DNA of 14,364 bases from positions 1 through 14,364 of the forward strand of contig RFHX01000068.1 of assembly GCA_003695725.1 (NCBI GenBank), in the 5' to 3' direction. Each line of letters opens with the position of its first letter. The first letter of the stretch is position 1. The stretch comes from Candidatus Schekmanbacteria bacterium. GTDB taxonomy: Bacteria > Schekmanbacteria > GWA2-38-11 > J061. The notes under the pieces were generated by a model. That model was given only the letters and a program-made list of their open reading frames with translations. It was not told the DNA's origin and did no database searches. The position numbers and the translations under genes are program-made. Shown piece after piece: positions 1 to 8,089 of the stretch.

Positions 1-11
1 CCTTCTCCCAT
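1..11 (-). CDS. 5' end of an unidentified divergent gene (partial)
   Basis: On the minus strand an ATG at 11-9 is followed by codons for Gly and Glu before the window ends. A good Shine-Dalgarno AAGGAG lies at 28-23, about 11 bases upstream. The gene would be divergent from the TetR gene, the usual arrangement for a target of a TetR-family repressor. A TATAAT on the same strand at 100-95 could be its -10 box, although I see no good -35. Only three codons are visible, so the product is unknown. The call rests on the ribosome binding site and the divergent context. Confidence 0.45.
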
Positions 12-83
12 AAATTTGTAATCTCCTTTTTTCTCATAAGATTTATGTAAATAATGTTTCCACTATACAAATCTTTGTAATAT

Positions 84-95
84 TTTCAATTGAAA
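84..95. promoter_or_regulatory. 12-base perfect palindrome TTTCAATTGAAA, candidate operator copy 1
   Basis: The sequence is a perfect 12-base dyad. Its 10-base core TTCAATTGAA recurs at 227-236. It lies just downstream of a minus-strand TATAAT (100-95), where a repressor of the divergent gene would be expected to bind. TetR-family proteins bind such dyads as dimers. The link to the neighbouring regulator is inference. Confidence 0.4.
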
Positions 96-139
96 TTATA
101 CCCCTTAATATATGATAATAAGATACAAACAGAATATTT

Positions 140-156
140 TATATCTCATTGATATA
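140..156. promoter_or_regulatory. Inverted repeat TATATC-N5-GATATA upstream of tetR
   Basis: Two perfect 6-base arms (140-145 and 151-156) are separated by TCATT. It ends 12 bases before the TTGACT -35-like hexamer at 169-174. It could be a protein-binding dyad, but arms made almost only of A and T are not rare in such AT-rich DNA. Confidence 0.2.
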
Positions 157-163
157 TTAACTA

Positions 164-197
164 ATTTCTTGACTTTTAAATCTGAATAATGGATATG
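164..197 (+). promoter_or_regulatory. Candidate promoter of the TetR gene
   Basis: TTGACT at 169-174 matches the sigma-70 -35 consensus in 5 of 6 positions. It sits in ATTTCTTGACTTTT (164-177), which is found identically upstream of priA. After a 17-base spacer the -10 position holds GATATG (192-197), a weak match. The predicted transcript would begin near 204, giving a leader of about 28 bases. The strong -35 and the shared 14-mer support it; the poor -10 weakens it. Confidence 0.3.
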
Positions 198-226
198 TTT
201 TGTTCAACTTTTAAAAAATCGGATAA

Positions 227-236
227 TTCAATTGAA
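227..236. promoter_or_regulatory. Palindrome TTCAATTGAA, candidate operator copy 2, over the tetR start codon
   Basis: This is the second perfect copy of the 10-base dyad seen at 85-94. It contains the TTG start codon of the TetR gene (232-234). A repressor bound here would block its own gene at the start of the coding region. I noticed no third copy in the window when reading by eye. Confidence 0.4.
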
Positions 237-819
237 GCCAAAAAAGGAAAAGATAATCGATAGTGCCTTGAAATTGTTTGCTGAAAAAGGTTTCCATGAA
301 ACCCGAACAGCTGACCTTGCCCGTGATGCAAATGTTGGGGAAGGAACAATTTATCATTATTTTAGGAGCAAGGAAGAGCTCTTTCTTCGCGCCTTTGAGC
401 AAAAGATGAAAGGCTTTGTCGGTAAATTTTTAAAATCAATTGGAAAATGTAAAACTCCTAATGAAAAAATCAAAAAGATAATCGAGTTTCACTTTCGGGA
501 AATCGAAGCAAATAAAACACTCTTCAAAATCGTATTTCAAGAGCTTCCTGAAAAGGTGGATGCCCTAATGAGGCCTGAATACGGTCAGACAGGAATAATC
601 TATGAAACGACAAAGAAGATAATAAAGGAAGGAAAAGAATCCGGTATTTTTGACTCCAGTATCGATGAAGACCTTGTTGTGCGGGCAATGTTTGGTATGA
701 TAAGAGAAATCTGCAGAAGCCGTTTATTGGGGCATAATGTGATGCCTTTAAAAAAGGTTACCAATTTTGCAGAAGAAATGTCAATGCGGCTGATTATGAA
801 AAATAACAATCTTCATTAA
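232..819 (+). CDS. TetR/AcrR-family transcriptional repressor, FadR-like
   Basis: This 195-residue protein has the TetR layout: an N-terminal helix-turn-helix (about 8-52) with the recognition region GEGTIYHYF at 37-45, then an all-helical ligand-binding and dimer domain. The C-terminal part (an FHFREIE segment, then IIKEGKESGIF and a MFGMIRE segment) resembles the acyl-CoA-sensing FadR/YsiA type, so a fatty-acyl or other lipid-like ligand is plausible but not shown. The start is TTG: the frame is closed upstream by TAA at 187-189 with no ATG or GTG between, and the helix-turn-helix needs residues from the very N-terminus. The ribosome binding site is poor (GGAT at 221-224). The start codon lies in a palindrome, which suggests autoregulation. 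Its stop overlaps that of the convergent oxidoreductase. Confidence 0.93.
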   Translation: MKPKKEKIIDSALKLFAEKGFHETRTADLARDANVGEGTIYHYFRSKEELFLRAFEQKMKGFVGKFLKSIGKCKTPNEKIKKIIEFHFREIEANKTLFKIVFQELPEKVDALMRPEYGQTGIIYETTKKIIKEGKESGIFDSSIDEDLVVRAMFGMIREICRSRLLGHNVMPLKKVTNFAEEMSMRLIMKNNNLH

Positions 820-2105
820 CTATTGATTTTCTCAACGAAAGACTTCAATTTTTTCGCAATTTCCGGCTTTTCTTTTTCAATTTGGGGAAGTTTTTCCAAG
901 AATATATTTAGGATAACTCGCCCAACAGTAAAATGGTTGACATAACCGCTGTATAAAGTGTCCTGTGTAAGAGAAAAAAGATAATCGATCTCATCATCAG
1001 AAAACGCACTGAAACCAAACCCTTTAATAATGGGGCTTAAAAGAGATTCGTCGTTAAATTCAAAATGAGTATTCCAAAACTGATAATATTCATCAAATCC
1101 CTTCTCTCCTTCCAATTCCTTCTGAGCCGCTTTTGCCGCATTGAAACCGCACATTAAAGCTCCCTGATTATCGACCTCCATAAAAGCAGCGCTATCTCCT
1201 ACAAAGATAGTTCTTTTCAAAAAAGGTTTTCTAATTGGAGAACGCATAATATGTGTGGTACCATGCACATCAATTATCTCCGCATCTTCAAACCATTCAC
1301 TGAAATGGCTATTCTCTATAAAATTATCGAGAAGTGCCTTTGCGCTATAGTTTTTCTCACCAATCAACGGCAATCCCTGACTAATCTCATAAAGTATTTT
1401 GCCATCTTCTCCTATCGGCTTTGGAAGCATATATATAGCCCCTGTAGGCGATGCAGAACGGCCCATAAATGTTATCCACGAATTGGGGTAGGGGATCTTC
1501 GTTTTGTCCAAAACATAAGATACCACCTTTGAGGTAAAGAAATGTTTCCTATTTCTATTCAATCCCAAAATATCAACAATGTGTGAATTTACACCATCAC
1601 ACACAAGACAAAGCTTAGCCCTCAATTTGAATCTTCTGCCCTTTTCGACAACACTGACAATAACACCATCATCTTCCTCTTCGAGATTGCCTGCTACAGT
1701 TGAAGTCAGAATTTCAACTAATGATTCATCGATTTCATCAAGAAGATTTCTTAAAAGCTGGGCTTTATTTATAACTTTGGCAACAGGGAAAGCCTTCCTG
1801 CCAAGACGCAGAGTATTGCCAGAGGGAGATATCCTTATACTTTGCCATAAATCAGTATAAGCGCCCGTATATTTCACTGAAAAATCATTCTTCAAAAAGC
1901 ATATTCTATCATTTTCAAAAGCCAGATACTCCCCGTGCATCCCCGGTTCAGTCAGAATCATTGAGCAACAGGAGCGTTTGTAAGTGTCAATTTTCGATTT
2001 CTTTTCGATCAGATAAGAGGTAAGTCCAAGTTTAGATGAAGTCGCAGCTGCCATCAAACCTGAGGGACCTGCGCCAATGATTATCAAATCCTTATGGTAT
2101 TCCAT
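816..2105 (-). CDS. FAD-dependent oxidoreductase, geranylgeranyl-reductase superfamily
   Basis: This is a flavoprotein of about 429 residues with the PHBH/geranylgeranyl-reductase fold. Counted from the ATG, the dinucleotide-binding GAGPSG is at 11-16, a DG motif (CDGVNS) near 170 and a GD motif (VGDSAAF) near 303, followed by a GALMCGFNAAKAA helix. Family members reduce isoprenoid double bonds, hydroxylate aromatics or cyclise carotenoids. The YxWxFP signature of archaeal geranylgeranyl reductases appears only as YMLPKP, so the substrate is open. An in-frame TTG at 2111 exists, but GGTGA at 2117-2113 is correctly spaced for the ATG at 2105 and too close to the TTG. It converges on the TetR gene with overlapping stops (816-819), and no terminator is visible there. 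It is divergent from the sensor kinase. Confidence 0.85.
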   Translation of the reverse strand: MEYHKDLIIIGAGPSGLMAAATSSKLGLTSYLIEKKSKIDTYKRSCCSMILTEPGMHGEYLAFENDRICFLKNDFSVKYTGAYTDLWQSIRISPSGNTLRLGRKAFPVAKVINKAQLLRNLLDEIDESLVEILTSTVAGNLEEEDDGVIVSVVEKGRRFKLRAKLCLVCDGVNSHIVDILGLNRNRKHFFTSKVVSYVLDKTKIPYPNSWITFMGRSASPTGAIYMLPKPIGEDGKILYEISQGLPLIGEKNYSAKALLDNFIENSHFSEWFEDAEIIDVHGTTHIMRSPIRKPFLKRTIFVGDSAAFMEVDNQGALMCGFNAAKAAQKELEGEKGFDEYYQFWNTHFEFNDESLLSPIIKGFGFSAFSDDEIDYLFSLTQDTLYSGYVNHFTVGRVILNIFLEKLPQIEKEKPEIAKKLKSFVEKINS

Positions 2106-2143
2106 TTTCAATTCACCGATATTAAATTTTTTTAACTTTTTAA

Positions 2144-2171
2144 TAGATAGTCAATCAACAAATCAAGTCAA
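2144..2171 (-). promoter_or_regulatory. Candidate promoter of the FAD oxidoreductase gene
   Basis: On the minus strand, TTGACT (2171-2166) and TATCTA (2149-2144) are separated by 16 bases. The -35 is a 5/6 match and the -10 is weak. Transcription would start near 2137, about 30 bases before the ATG at 2105. It lies in the 144-150 base divergent gap shared with the sensor kinase, for which I see no clear promoter. Confidence 0.35.
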
Positions 2172-2255
2172 GACAAAGAATATTTTTTTATAAAATTTCT
2201 CTAAAAATCAGGAATTTTTCCGAGAATAAATAATCTGTAAAAACATATTTGGAAT

Positions 2256-5200
2256 ATGAATTCAAAAAATCATAAAAAGGATAAAAGAAGAACTAATCAA
2301 TTTTTTAAAGTAAGTATTTGTATAACAATAATTTTCTTTATTCTATCCTCATTGGAAGGATATAAAGAATACAACCTTTCAAAAAGAAATCTCATCATAG
2401 AACTTCAGAATCATTTCCTTGCTTTTTTCATAAATCCTGCTCTCAACGAAATACAATCTATAAATAAGGATTCAAAAGCTAAAGAAAAACTTTATTTTCA
2501 ACTTTCCAACTTCAATAGATGTGACCTCTGTCATTCAAAATTTTTAAATCAAAAATACAATGGGCTCTATGATAAATTAAAGGAATCAATAACAATTACT
2601 GTCCACTCACGGGAAAACGAATCTCTGCGCTTTTTATACAGCTATCCATTCTATTCAGAAGAAAAAGAAAGCAGAAAGGCAGATATACATAAAAGCAAGG
2701 GTATCAAAAATTTTTCAAATCCTGTCGTAACAAAATATGCCAAAATTAGTTTTGATGTATCGCTTCCAGTAAATTTCAATGGGAAGGAAAAGCTCATTCC
2801 CTATGTATTTTCCTTCGAATTTCCACAAAAAATCATCTCTGACTCAATTAAAAATGAAATCTTGAAAAAGGTAATTCTCAAAAATCTATATCTGTTGATA
2901 TTAATCTTTTGCCTATGCGGAATATTTTATATTAGAGAAAAAAGGTCTCTGAAAAATATTTGTGAAAAAATCGATAATATCCGCAACAACAGCTACAGCA
3001 AACATAAAGAATATAAAATCCTCAATGACCACAAGGTAATAGAAGAAAGAATCGACAAACTCTATGAGGAATTTTCACAAAGAGAGGACAGAATAACAAA
3101 ACAAAAGAAGGGACTTGAATATTTAAATCTTTTTCTCAATTCGCTAAGCCAAAGTTCCAATATAAAAGAGCAAATAGATAATTTTGCAAAATATATTTCA
3201 CGCCTTGTGCATTTCAAAAGGGGGTGCCTGTTAATATTTGACGATTCACTAACTGAAGCCGTCAAATTTTATTCTTTTGACAATAAAGGCAATACTTTCA
3301 GATTTCCAAATAATTCAAAGATACGAATAGAACAAACATATTTCTGCGACTTTATGAATCAAAATACTTCAATAGTAAGAGAAGTATTGGCTGATTCTTC
3401 CAAAACATATGCAGAAGACATTTTTTTGGTATCTGAAAAGAAATGCACTCTTCTATATTCTCCACTTAAAAGCGAAAAGAAGTTAATTGGGTTTATAACG
3501 CTTTTATCAGAGGAAAAAGAATCATTCAGGGAAAAAAATATAAAATATATCGAATTTCTATGTCAAAATTTATCTATAAGCCTTTTAAACACACACCTAT
3601 TGGAGTCTCTTAAGCAAAGCGAAACAGAGCTTTCGTCCATATTCAAAATTACAAGAATACTTGCTTCAAGCCTTGATTTGAGCGAAAGTTTCAAAGAATT
3701 AGAAAGAGAAATCAAAGGAGTAATTGATTTTGATATTTTTTCAATCACATTGCCTCATGAAAAAGAAAGGAAGAAAATAAAAGTATTAGGCGCAACCAAA
3801 AAACTTCCTTTCTATAAAGTAGATTCTAATTCCTTTGATAGGGAAAATACATCGATAGACATAGTCTTAGATACAGGACATCCTTATATTAGAAAAGATA
3901 CTTCCAAAGAACATTGTTTTGCAGAAGATGTTCCATGTTTAAACAATGGTATCTTCTCCTATCTCATTTTTCCTGTTTGGAGCAAAGGTAAAAAAGTTGG
4001 GACAATGAATTTTTATCATAAAAAGAAAAACTCATATTCAGAACAGGATTTCAAACTTCTCAAACCAATTTCAGAACAAATAGGAGTGGCAATTGAAAAC
4101 TCCGAGCTATTCAACACAATAAAGAAATCACAAGAGGAATGGGTTGCCACATTCGATTCAGTGAAGGACCACATCTGCATTATTGGACAAAATAATATTA
4201 TCATCAAAGCAAACAAAAGTTTGGCTAATTTTCTGAATAAACATCCTCGAGAGCTTGTGGGAAAAAAATGTTACGATGTATTGTATCGCTCGAAAACATG
4301 TAGAGAACATTGCCCCCACAAAGAAATGATGAGAAGCGGAAAGACTGAGACAAGTGAAATGAAAGATGAAAGCGATAACAGAAATTTTCTGATTTCAGTG
4401 TCTCCTATATTTGATGAAGACGGCTCTATCAAAGGCGCCTTACATATTGCGCGCGATATAACCGAAGAAAAGAATCTGAAAGAACAATTGATACAAGCGG
4501 AAAAAATGGCGTCTATTGGTCAGCTTGTATCAGGTGTTGCACACGAATTAAATAATCCTCTGGCTGGAATCAATGCTTATTCTCAGCTCCTTTTGGAAGA
4601 GAAAATAGATGAATCTTTAAAATACAAGGTTGAAAGAATAAAGATTCAGTCAGAAAGGGCCGCAAAAATTGTCAGCAACCTCCTTGCCTTTGCAAGAAAA
4701 AAGAAACTTGAAAAAATAAAAACAGACATCAATGAAGTTATTTACAAGAGCATTGAACTTCAACAATATGAATTAGAAGCCAAGAAAGTAAATGTTGTAA
4801 TCAACCTCGATGAAAATCTTCCCAAAGTTGAAGTGGACCCTCTGCAAATTCAACAAGTAATATTGAATCTTTTAGTCAATGCTGAACACTCAGTAATCGA
4901 TGCAGGAAGAGAGAGAGGGATAATAAATGTTTCCTCATCTCTCATAAGAAAAAAAGAGAAAAATTTCATTCAAATATGCATTTCAGACAATGGGACAGGA
5001 ATCAAAGAAAACATTTTGCACAAAATCTTCGATCCTTTCTTCACAACAAAAGAGGTAGGCAAGGGAACAGGATTGGGATTGTCAATAAGCTATGGAATTA
5101 TAAAGGAGCATAATGGAAACATTTATGCGCAGAATAATGAGACTGGAGGAGCAAAATTTATAATAGAACTTCCGTCTTCCTCATCAGACACTCAATATAA

Positions 5201-5609
5201 CGACAACATAATCGAATTTAAGTCACCCGTTAAGAGAGAAAAACCCAAAAGTGTTCTAATCGTTGATGATGAAGATGACCTTAGAGAATGTGTAAAGGAA
5301 TATTTTAACAGAAAAAAATATCTTGTTTATGAAGCAAAAAACGGCATAGAGGCAGTTCAGACTATCAAAAAAGTCAAAAACTTCGATTATATAATCAGCG
5401 ATATTCGTATGCCCGGTATTGGAGGAGAGGAATTATACAATCGAATATCCTCTGAATTCCCCAACCTTGCAAAGAAAATCCTCTTCATTACAGGCGACAC
5501 TATAAATCATAAAACTATCAATTTTTTAAAAAATTCTTCCTGCCCCTATATATTAAAACCTTTCACCTTCGTAGAATTGGAAGACAATCTTCACAAGCTT
5601 TCAGCTTGA
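2256..5609 (+). CDS. Membrane-bound hybrid sensor histidine kinase (CxxCH sensor, GAF-GAF-PAS-HisKA-HATPase-REC)
   Basis: A 1117-residue hybrid kinase. A first membrane helix (about 17-35) and a second (about 208-226) enclose an extracytoplasmic domain with one CxxCH (C89, C92, H93), the pattern for covalent c-type haem. A degenerate HAMP-like coiled segment (about 228-285) leads to two GAF-like domains (about 298-450 and 462-618) and a PAS domain (about 628-735) containing C672, C682 and C686. The kinase core has the phosphorylatable H763 in AHELNNP, the N box around N875, G1 DNGTGI (911-916) and G2 GTGLGL (937-942). The C-terminal receiver has acidic D1004/D1005, phospho-acceptor D1049, T1079 and K1101, so the phosphorelay residues are complete. 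No separate response regulator or HPt gene is in the window, so it is an orphan here. The ATG has only GGA two bases upstream, so translation initiation looks weak. It ends 17 bases before the convergent priA stop. Confidence 0.93.
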   Translation: MNSKNHKKDKRRTNQFFKVSICITIIFFILSSLEGYKEYNLSKRNLIIELQNHFLAFFINPALNEIQSINKDSKAKEKLYFQLSNFNRCDLCHSKFLNQKYNGLYDKLKESITITVHSRENESLRFLYSYPFYSEEKESRKADIHKSKGIKNFSNPVVTKYAKISFDVSLPVNFNGKEKLIPYVFSFEFPQKIISDSIKNEILKKVILKNLYLLILIFCLCGIFYIREKRSLKNICEKIDNIRNNSYSKHKEYKILNDHKVIEERIDKLYEEFSQREDRITKQKKGLEYLNLFLNSLSQSSNIKEQIDNFAKYISRLVHFKRGCLLIFDDSLTEAVKFYSFDNKGNTFRFPNNSKIRIEQTYFCDFMNQNTSIVREVLADSSKTYAEDIFLVSEKKCTLLYSPLKSEKKLIGFITLLSEEKESFREKNIKYIEFLCQNLSISLLNTHLLESLKQSETELSSIFKITRILASSLDLSESFKELEREIKGVIDFDIFSITLPHEKERKKIKVLGATKKLPFYKVDSNSFDRENTSIDIVLDTGHPYIRKDTSKEHCFAEDVPCLNNGIFSYLIFPVWSKGKKVGTMNFYHKKKNSYSEQDFKLLKPISEQIGVAIENSELFNTIKKSQEEWVATFDSVKDHICIIGQNNIIIKANKSLANFLNKHPRELVGKKCYDVLYRSKTCREHCPHKEMMRSGKTETSEMKDESDNRNFLISVSPIFDEDGSIKGALHIARDITEEKNLKEQLIQAEKMASIGQLVSGVAHELNNPLAGINAYSQLLLEEKIDESLKYKVERIKIQSERAAKIVSNLLAFARKKKLEKIKTDINEVIYKSIELQQYELEAKKVNVVINLDENLPKVEVDPLQIQQVILNLLVNAEHSVIDAGRERGIINVSSSLIRKKEKNFIQICISDNGTGIKENILHKIFDPFFTTKEVGKGTGLGLSISYGIIKEHNGNIYAQNNETGGAKFIIELPSSSSDTQYNDNIIEFKSPVKREKPKSVLIVDDEDDLRECVKEYFNRKKYLVYEAKNGIEAVQTIKKVKNFDYIISDIRMPGIGGEELYNRISSEFPNLAKKILFITGDTINHKTINFLKNSSCPYILKPFTFVELEDNLHKLSA

Positions 5610-5626
5610 TTCACACATTTGCTCTT

Positions 5627-8059
5627 TTAGAGTAAATTCACAGGGTCTACATCTATACTAATCATTACGCCTTTTTTTCTTGAAAATTCATTCTTCAAAA
5701 TTTCATCCAGCGCCTTTTTTACAGCTTGGGGCTCATCGGTATATTTGATCAAAATTTGCCTCCTATATTTACCCCTTATTTTCCACCTCAATGGCTCTGC
5801 AGGGCCAAGAATTTGAACTGTTTTGGAAGAAATCTTTTCTTTCAAAACCGACTTGAAGGAAAGAGCAGTTTTTTTTACTTCTACCTGCCTTATGCCTGAA
5901 AAAGTAATATTTATAAGCTTTGAAAAGGGGGGATATTTGAATTTTTCCCTAAACAATATCTCCTTTTCATAAAAGGATTCATAATCATGATTTTTCAAAG
6001 CTTCAAGGACATAATTATCCGGTTGATAGGTTTGAATCAAACTTATACCCGGAAGATTGCTTCTTCCACATCTTCCTGAAACCTGAAGAAGAATCTGAAA
6101 AGCCCTTTCTGCAGCTCTAAAATCTGGAAAATTTAATTCTTGGTCGGCAGCTATCACGCCTACCAGCGTAACATTTGGATAATCATGGCCAAGTGAAAGC
6201 ATCTGCGTTCCTACAAGGACATCAATCTCCCCTTTTTTAAATGTCTCTAATATTGCTGATAGTGATTTTTTCCCTGTCAACGCATCTTTATCAAAACGCT
6301 GAACCCTCTTTCCCTTCAATATTTCTTTGATTTCAGCTTCAAGCGATTCTGTGCCAATCCCTATGCCTTTTAATTTTTCTTTCTTACAAAGTGGACAAAG
6401 AGGCGGTTTTTTTGAAAGAGCACCACAATAATGGCAATGCAGCAAATTATCTGAGCGGTGAAGAACGAGTGAAACGGAACAGTCTCTGCATGTCAATATA
6501 GCCCCACAGGAATAACATTGAACGATTCGGTTGTATCCTCTTCTATTCAAAAAAAGAATTGCCTGCTCACTTCTTCTGCAGGATTCCTGAATCGTCTCTC
6601 TAAGCTCCTTAGATATGACTTTATTCTTCTCCCGTTTCATATCAATCAGTTTGACAATAGGCAGAGGAATCCCTGTAGCTCTTTCAGGCAAAGAAAGTAT
6701 GCAGTATTCTCCTTTTTTTGCTTTATAATAAGATTCAATAGAAGGGCTTGCAGAGCCCAAAACAACAGGAATTGACTCGAATTCCGCTCTTTTGAGGGCT
6801 ATCTCTCTTGCATCATAGTTTGGAATCTCTTCCTGCTTATAAGAGTCATCGTGCTCTTCATCTATTACTACAACGCCAAGATTTCCAATAGGAGCAAAGA
6901 CCGCTGAACGAGTCCCAATGACAATTTGTGCCTTTCCATTATAAATTCTATACCACTCGTCATACCTTTCACCGTACGAAAGTGAACTATGAAGCACCGC
7001 AACTTTATCCCCGAAACGAGCTCTAAATCTTGATAGCATCTGGGGAGTAAGAGAAATCTCCGGGACAAGAAGCAGAGCATTTTTTCCCTTTGATAAAACA
7101 TATTGTATCAACTGAAGATAAATCTCTGTCTTCCCGCTGCCTGTTATTCCATGGAGCAGAAAAACAGTACTTTTTGCCTTATCAATAGCTTCAATAATTT
7201 TTTGAAAGGCAATAGCTTGATAGGAGGTTAATTTTAAGGAAGTTTCGTGCTCTGTGCTGATTTCATAATCCGGTTTTCTATAAATCCGTATCTTATCCGT
7301 CTTAATAAATCCGGCTTTTTCCAAGCTTTTCAAGGAATTGTGTGTAATTCCTGTGATTTTTGATGCAATTGAAAATTCTACTCTTTCCTCTTTTTTAATT
7401 AGTTCAATGAGCTTTAACTGATTGCTTCCCAATTTTGCCCTATTTTCAGCTTCATCAAAATTTTCTCCTCTGCAAATAATGGTAGCCAATTTTTCTGATA
7501 TTTTTGGCTTTCCGATTTTCTGGAAACTTTCGATAATTCCTTTTTCTCTGAGCTTTGATATGAGTGTATAAACATTTTTGAAGTTATACTTTTTTTTAAG
7601 ACTCTTCACAGTAACCGCTTTCTTATCCTCAATAATATTCAACAATTCTTTTTCTTTGTCAGAAAGCAAAGGAAAATATTCATCAACTTTTATCTCCTCC
7701 TTTTTTGCAATTTTAAGTGAAGATGCAAAGTTGCTTCCGGGGGGGTATGCACAACGATAAAAAAAAGCAATAGGAGACAAAAAATATTCAGATGCCCAAT
7801 GGCAGAGTCTTATCATATCATCAGAAATCAAAGGTTCTTCATCTATTACAAAGGATATTTCTTTGATTTGATAACCATTTGTATCTTTATTATCTAAAAT
7901 CTCTTCAACATAACCCGTTATCTCTCTTTTGCCAAAGGGGACAAGTACTCTGCTTCCTCTTTTAATCTTGCCCAGCGATTCCTCGGAAATTGCGTAGGTA
8001 TACAAATTTCTTGTATTAAACTCCACTGCTACGCGGATATATTTTAATGAATCATCCAT
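5627..8059 (-). CDS. priA: Primosomal replication restart helicase PriA
   Basis: PriA reloads the replicative helicase at stalled or repaired forks. From the N-terminus there is the 3'-DNA-binding domain (YIRVAVEFNTRNLYTYAI), a winged-helix region, then a superfamily-2 helicase core with Walker A GITGSGKT (about 304-311), DEEH (about 400-403) and, between the two helicase lobes, eight zinc-binding cysteines in four CxxC pairs (about 515-558). Later come GTQMLSLGHDYP and QVSGRCGR. Length (810 residues) fits the family. The frame is open to a TTG at 8110, but that TTG overlaps the -35 box of a good promoter predicted to start near 8083, so it would not be transcribed. The ATG at 8059 gives an N-terminus typical of PriA. 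No Shine-Dalgarno precedes either start. It is divergent from the transaldolase gene and converges on the sensor kinase. Confidence 0.96.
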   Translation of the reverse strand: MDDSLKYIRVAVEFNTRNLYTYAISEESLGKIKRGSRVLVPFGKREITGYVEEILDNKDTNGYQIKEISFVIDEEPLISDDMIRLCHWASEYFLSPIAFFYRCAYPPGSNFASSLKIAKKEEIKVDEYFPLLSDKEKELLNIIEDKKAVTVKSLKKKYNFKNVYTLISKLREKGIIESFQKIGKPKISEKLATIICRGENFDEAENRAKLGSNQLKLIELIKKEERVEFSIASKITGITHNSLKSLEKAGFIKTDKIRIYRKPDYEISTEHETSLKLTSYQAIAFQKIIEAIDKAKSTVFLLHGITGSGKTEIYLQLIQYVLSKGKNALLLVPEISLTPQMLSRFRARFGDKVAVLHSSLSYGERYDEWYRIYNGKAQIVIGTRSAVFAPIGNLGVVVIDEEHDDSYKQEEIPNYDAREIALKRAEFESIPVVLGSASPSIESYYKAKKGEYCILSLPERATGIPLPIVKLIDMKREKNKVISKELRETIQESCRRSEQAILFLNRRGYNRIVQCYSCGAILTCRDCSVSLVLHRSDNLLHCHYCGALSKKPPLCPLCKKEKLKGIGIGTESLEAEIKEILKGKRVQRFDKDALTGKKSLSAILETFKKGEIDVLVGTQMLSLGHDYPNVTLVGVIAADQELNFPDFRAAERAFQILLQVSGRCGRSNLPGISLIQTYQPDNYVLEALKNHDYESFYEKEILFREKFKYPPFSKLINITFSGIRQVEVKKTALSFKSVLKEKISSKTVQILGPAEPLRWKIRGKYRRQILIKYTDEPQAVKKALDEILKNEFSRKKGVMISIDVDPVNLL

Positions 8060-8089
8060 TGGAAAATATAAGGTTGAAATACTAAAGTC

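Noticed and set aside
2112-2255. Promoter of the sensor kinase in the divergent gap
   Set aside because: A TATAAA at 2189-2194 is present, but no -35-like hexamer lies at a usable distance, and such A/T runs are expected by composition.
5594-5608. Inverted repeat CAAGCT-TTC-AGCTTG over the end of the sensor kinase gene, as a bidirectional terminator
   Set aside because: The 6-bp stem has a 3-base loop and is not followed by a T tract on either strand, and it lies in coding sequence. It may be chance or a weak RNA structure.
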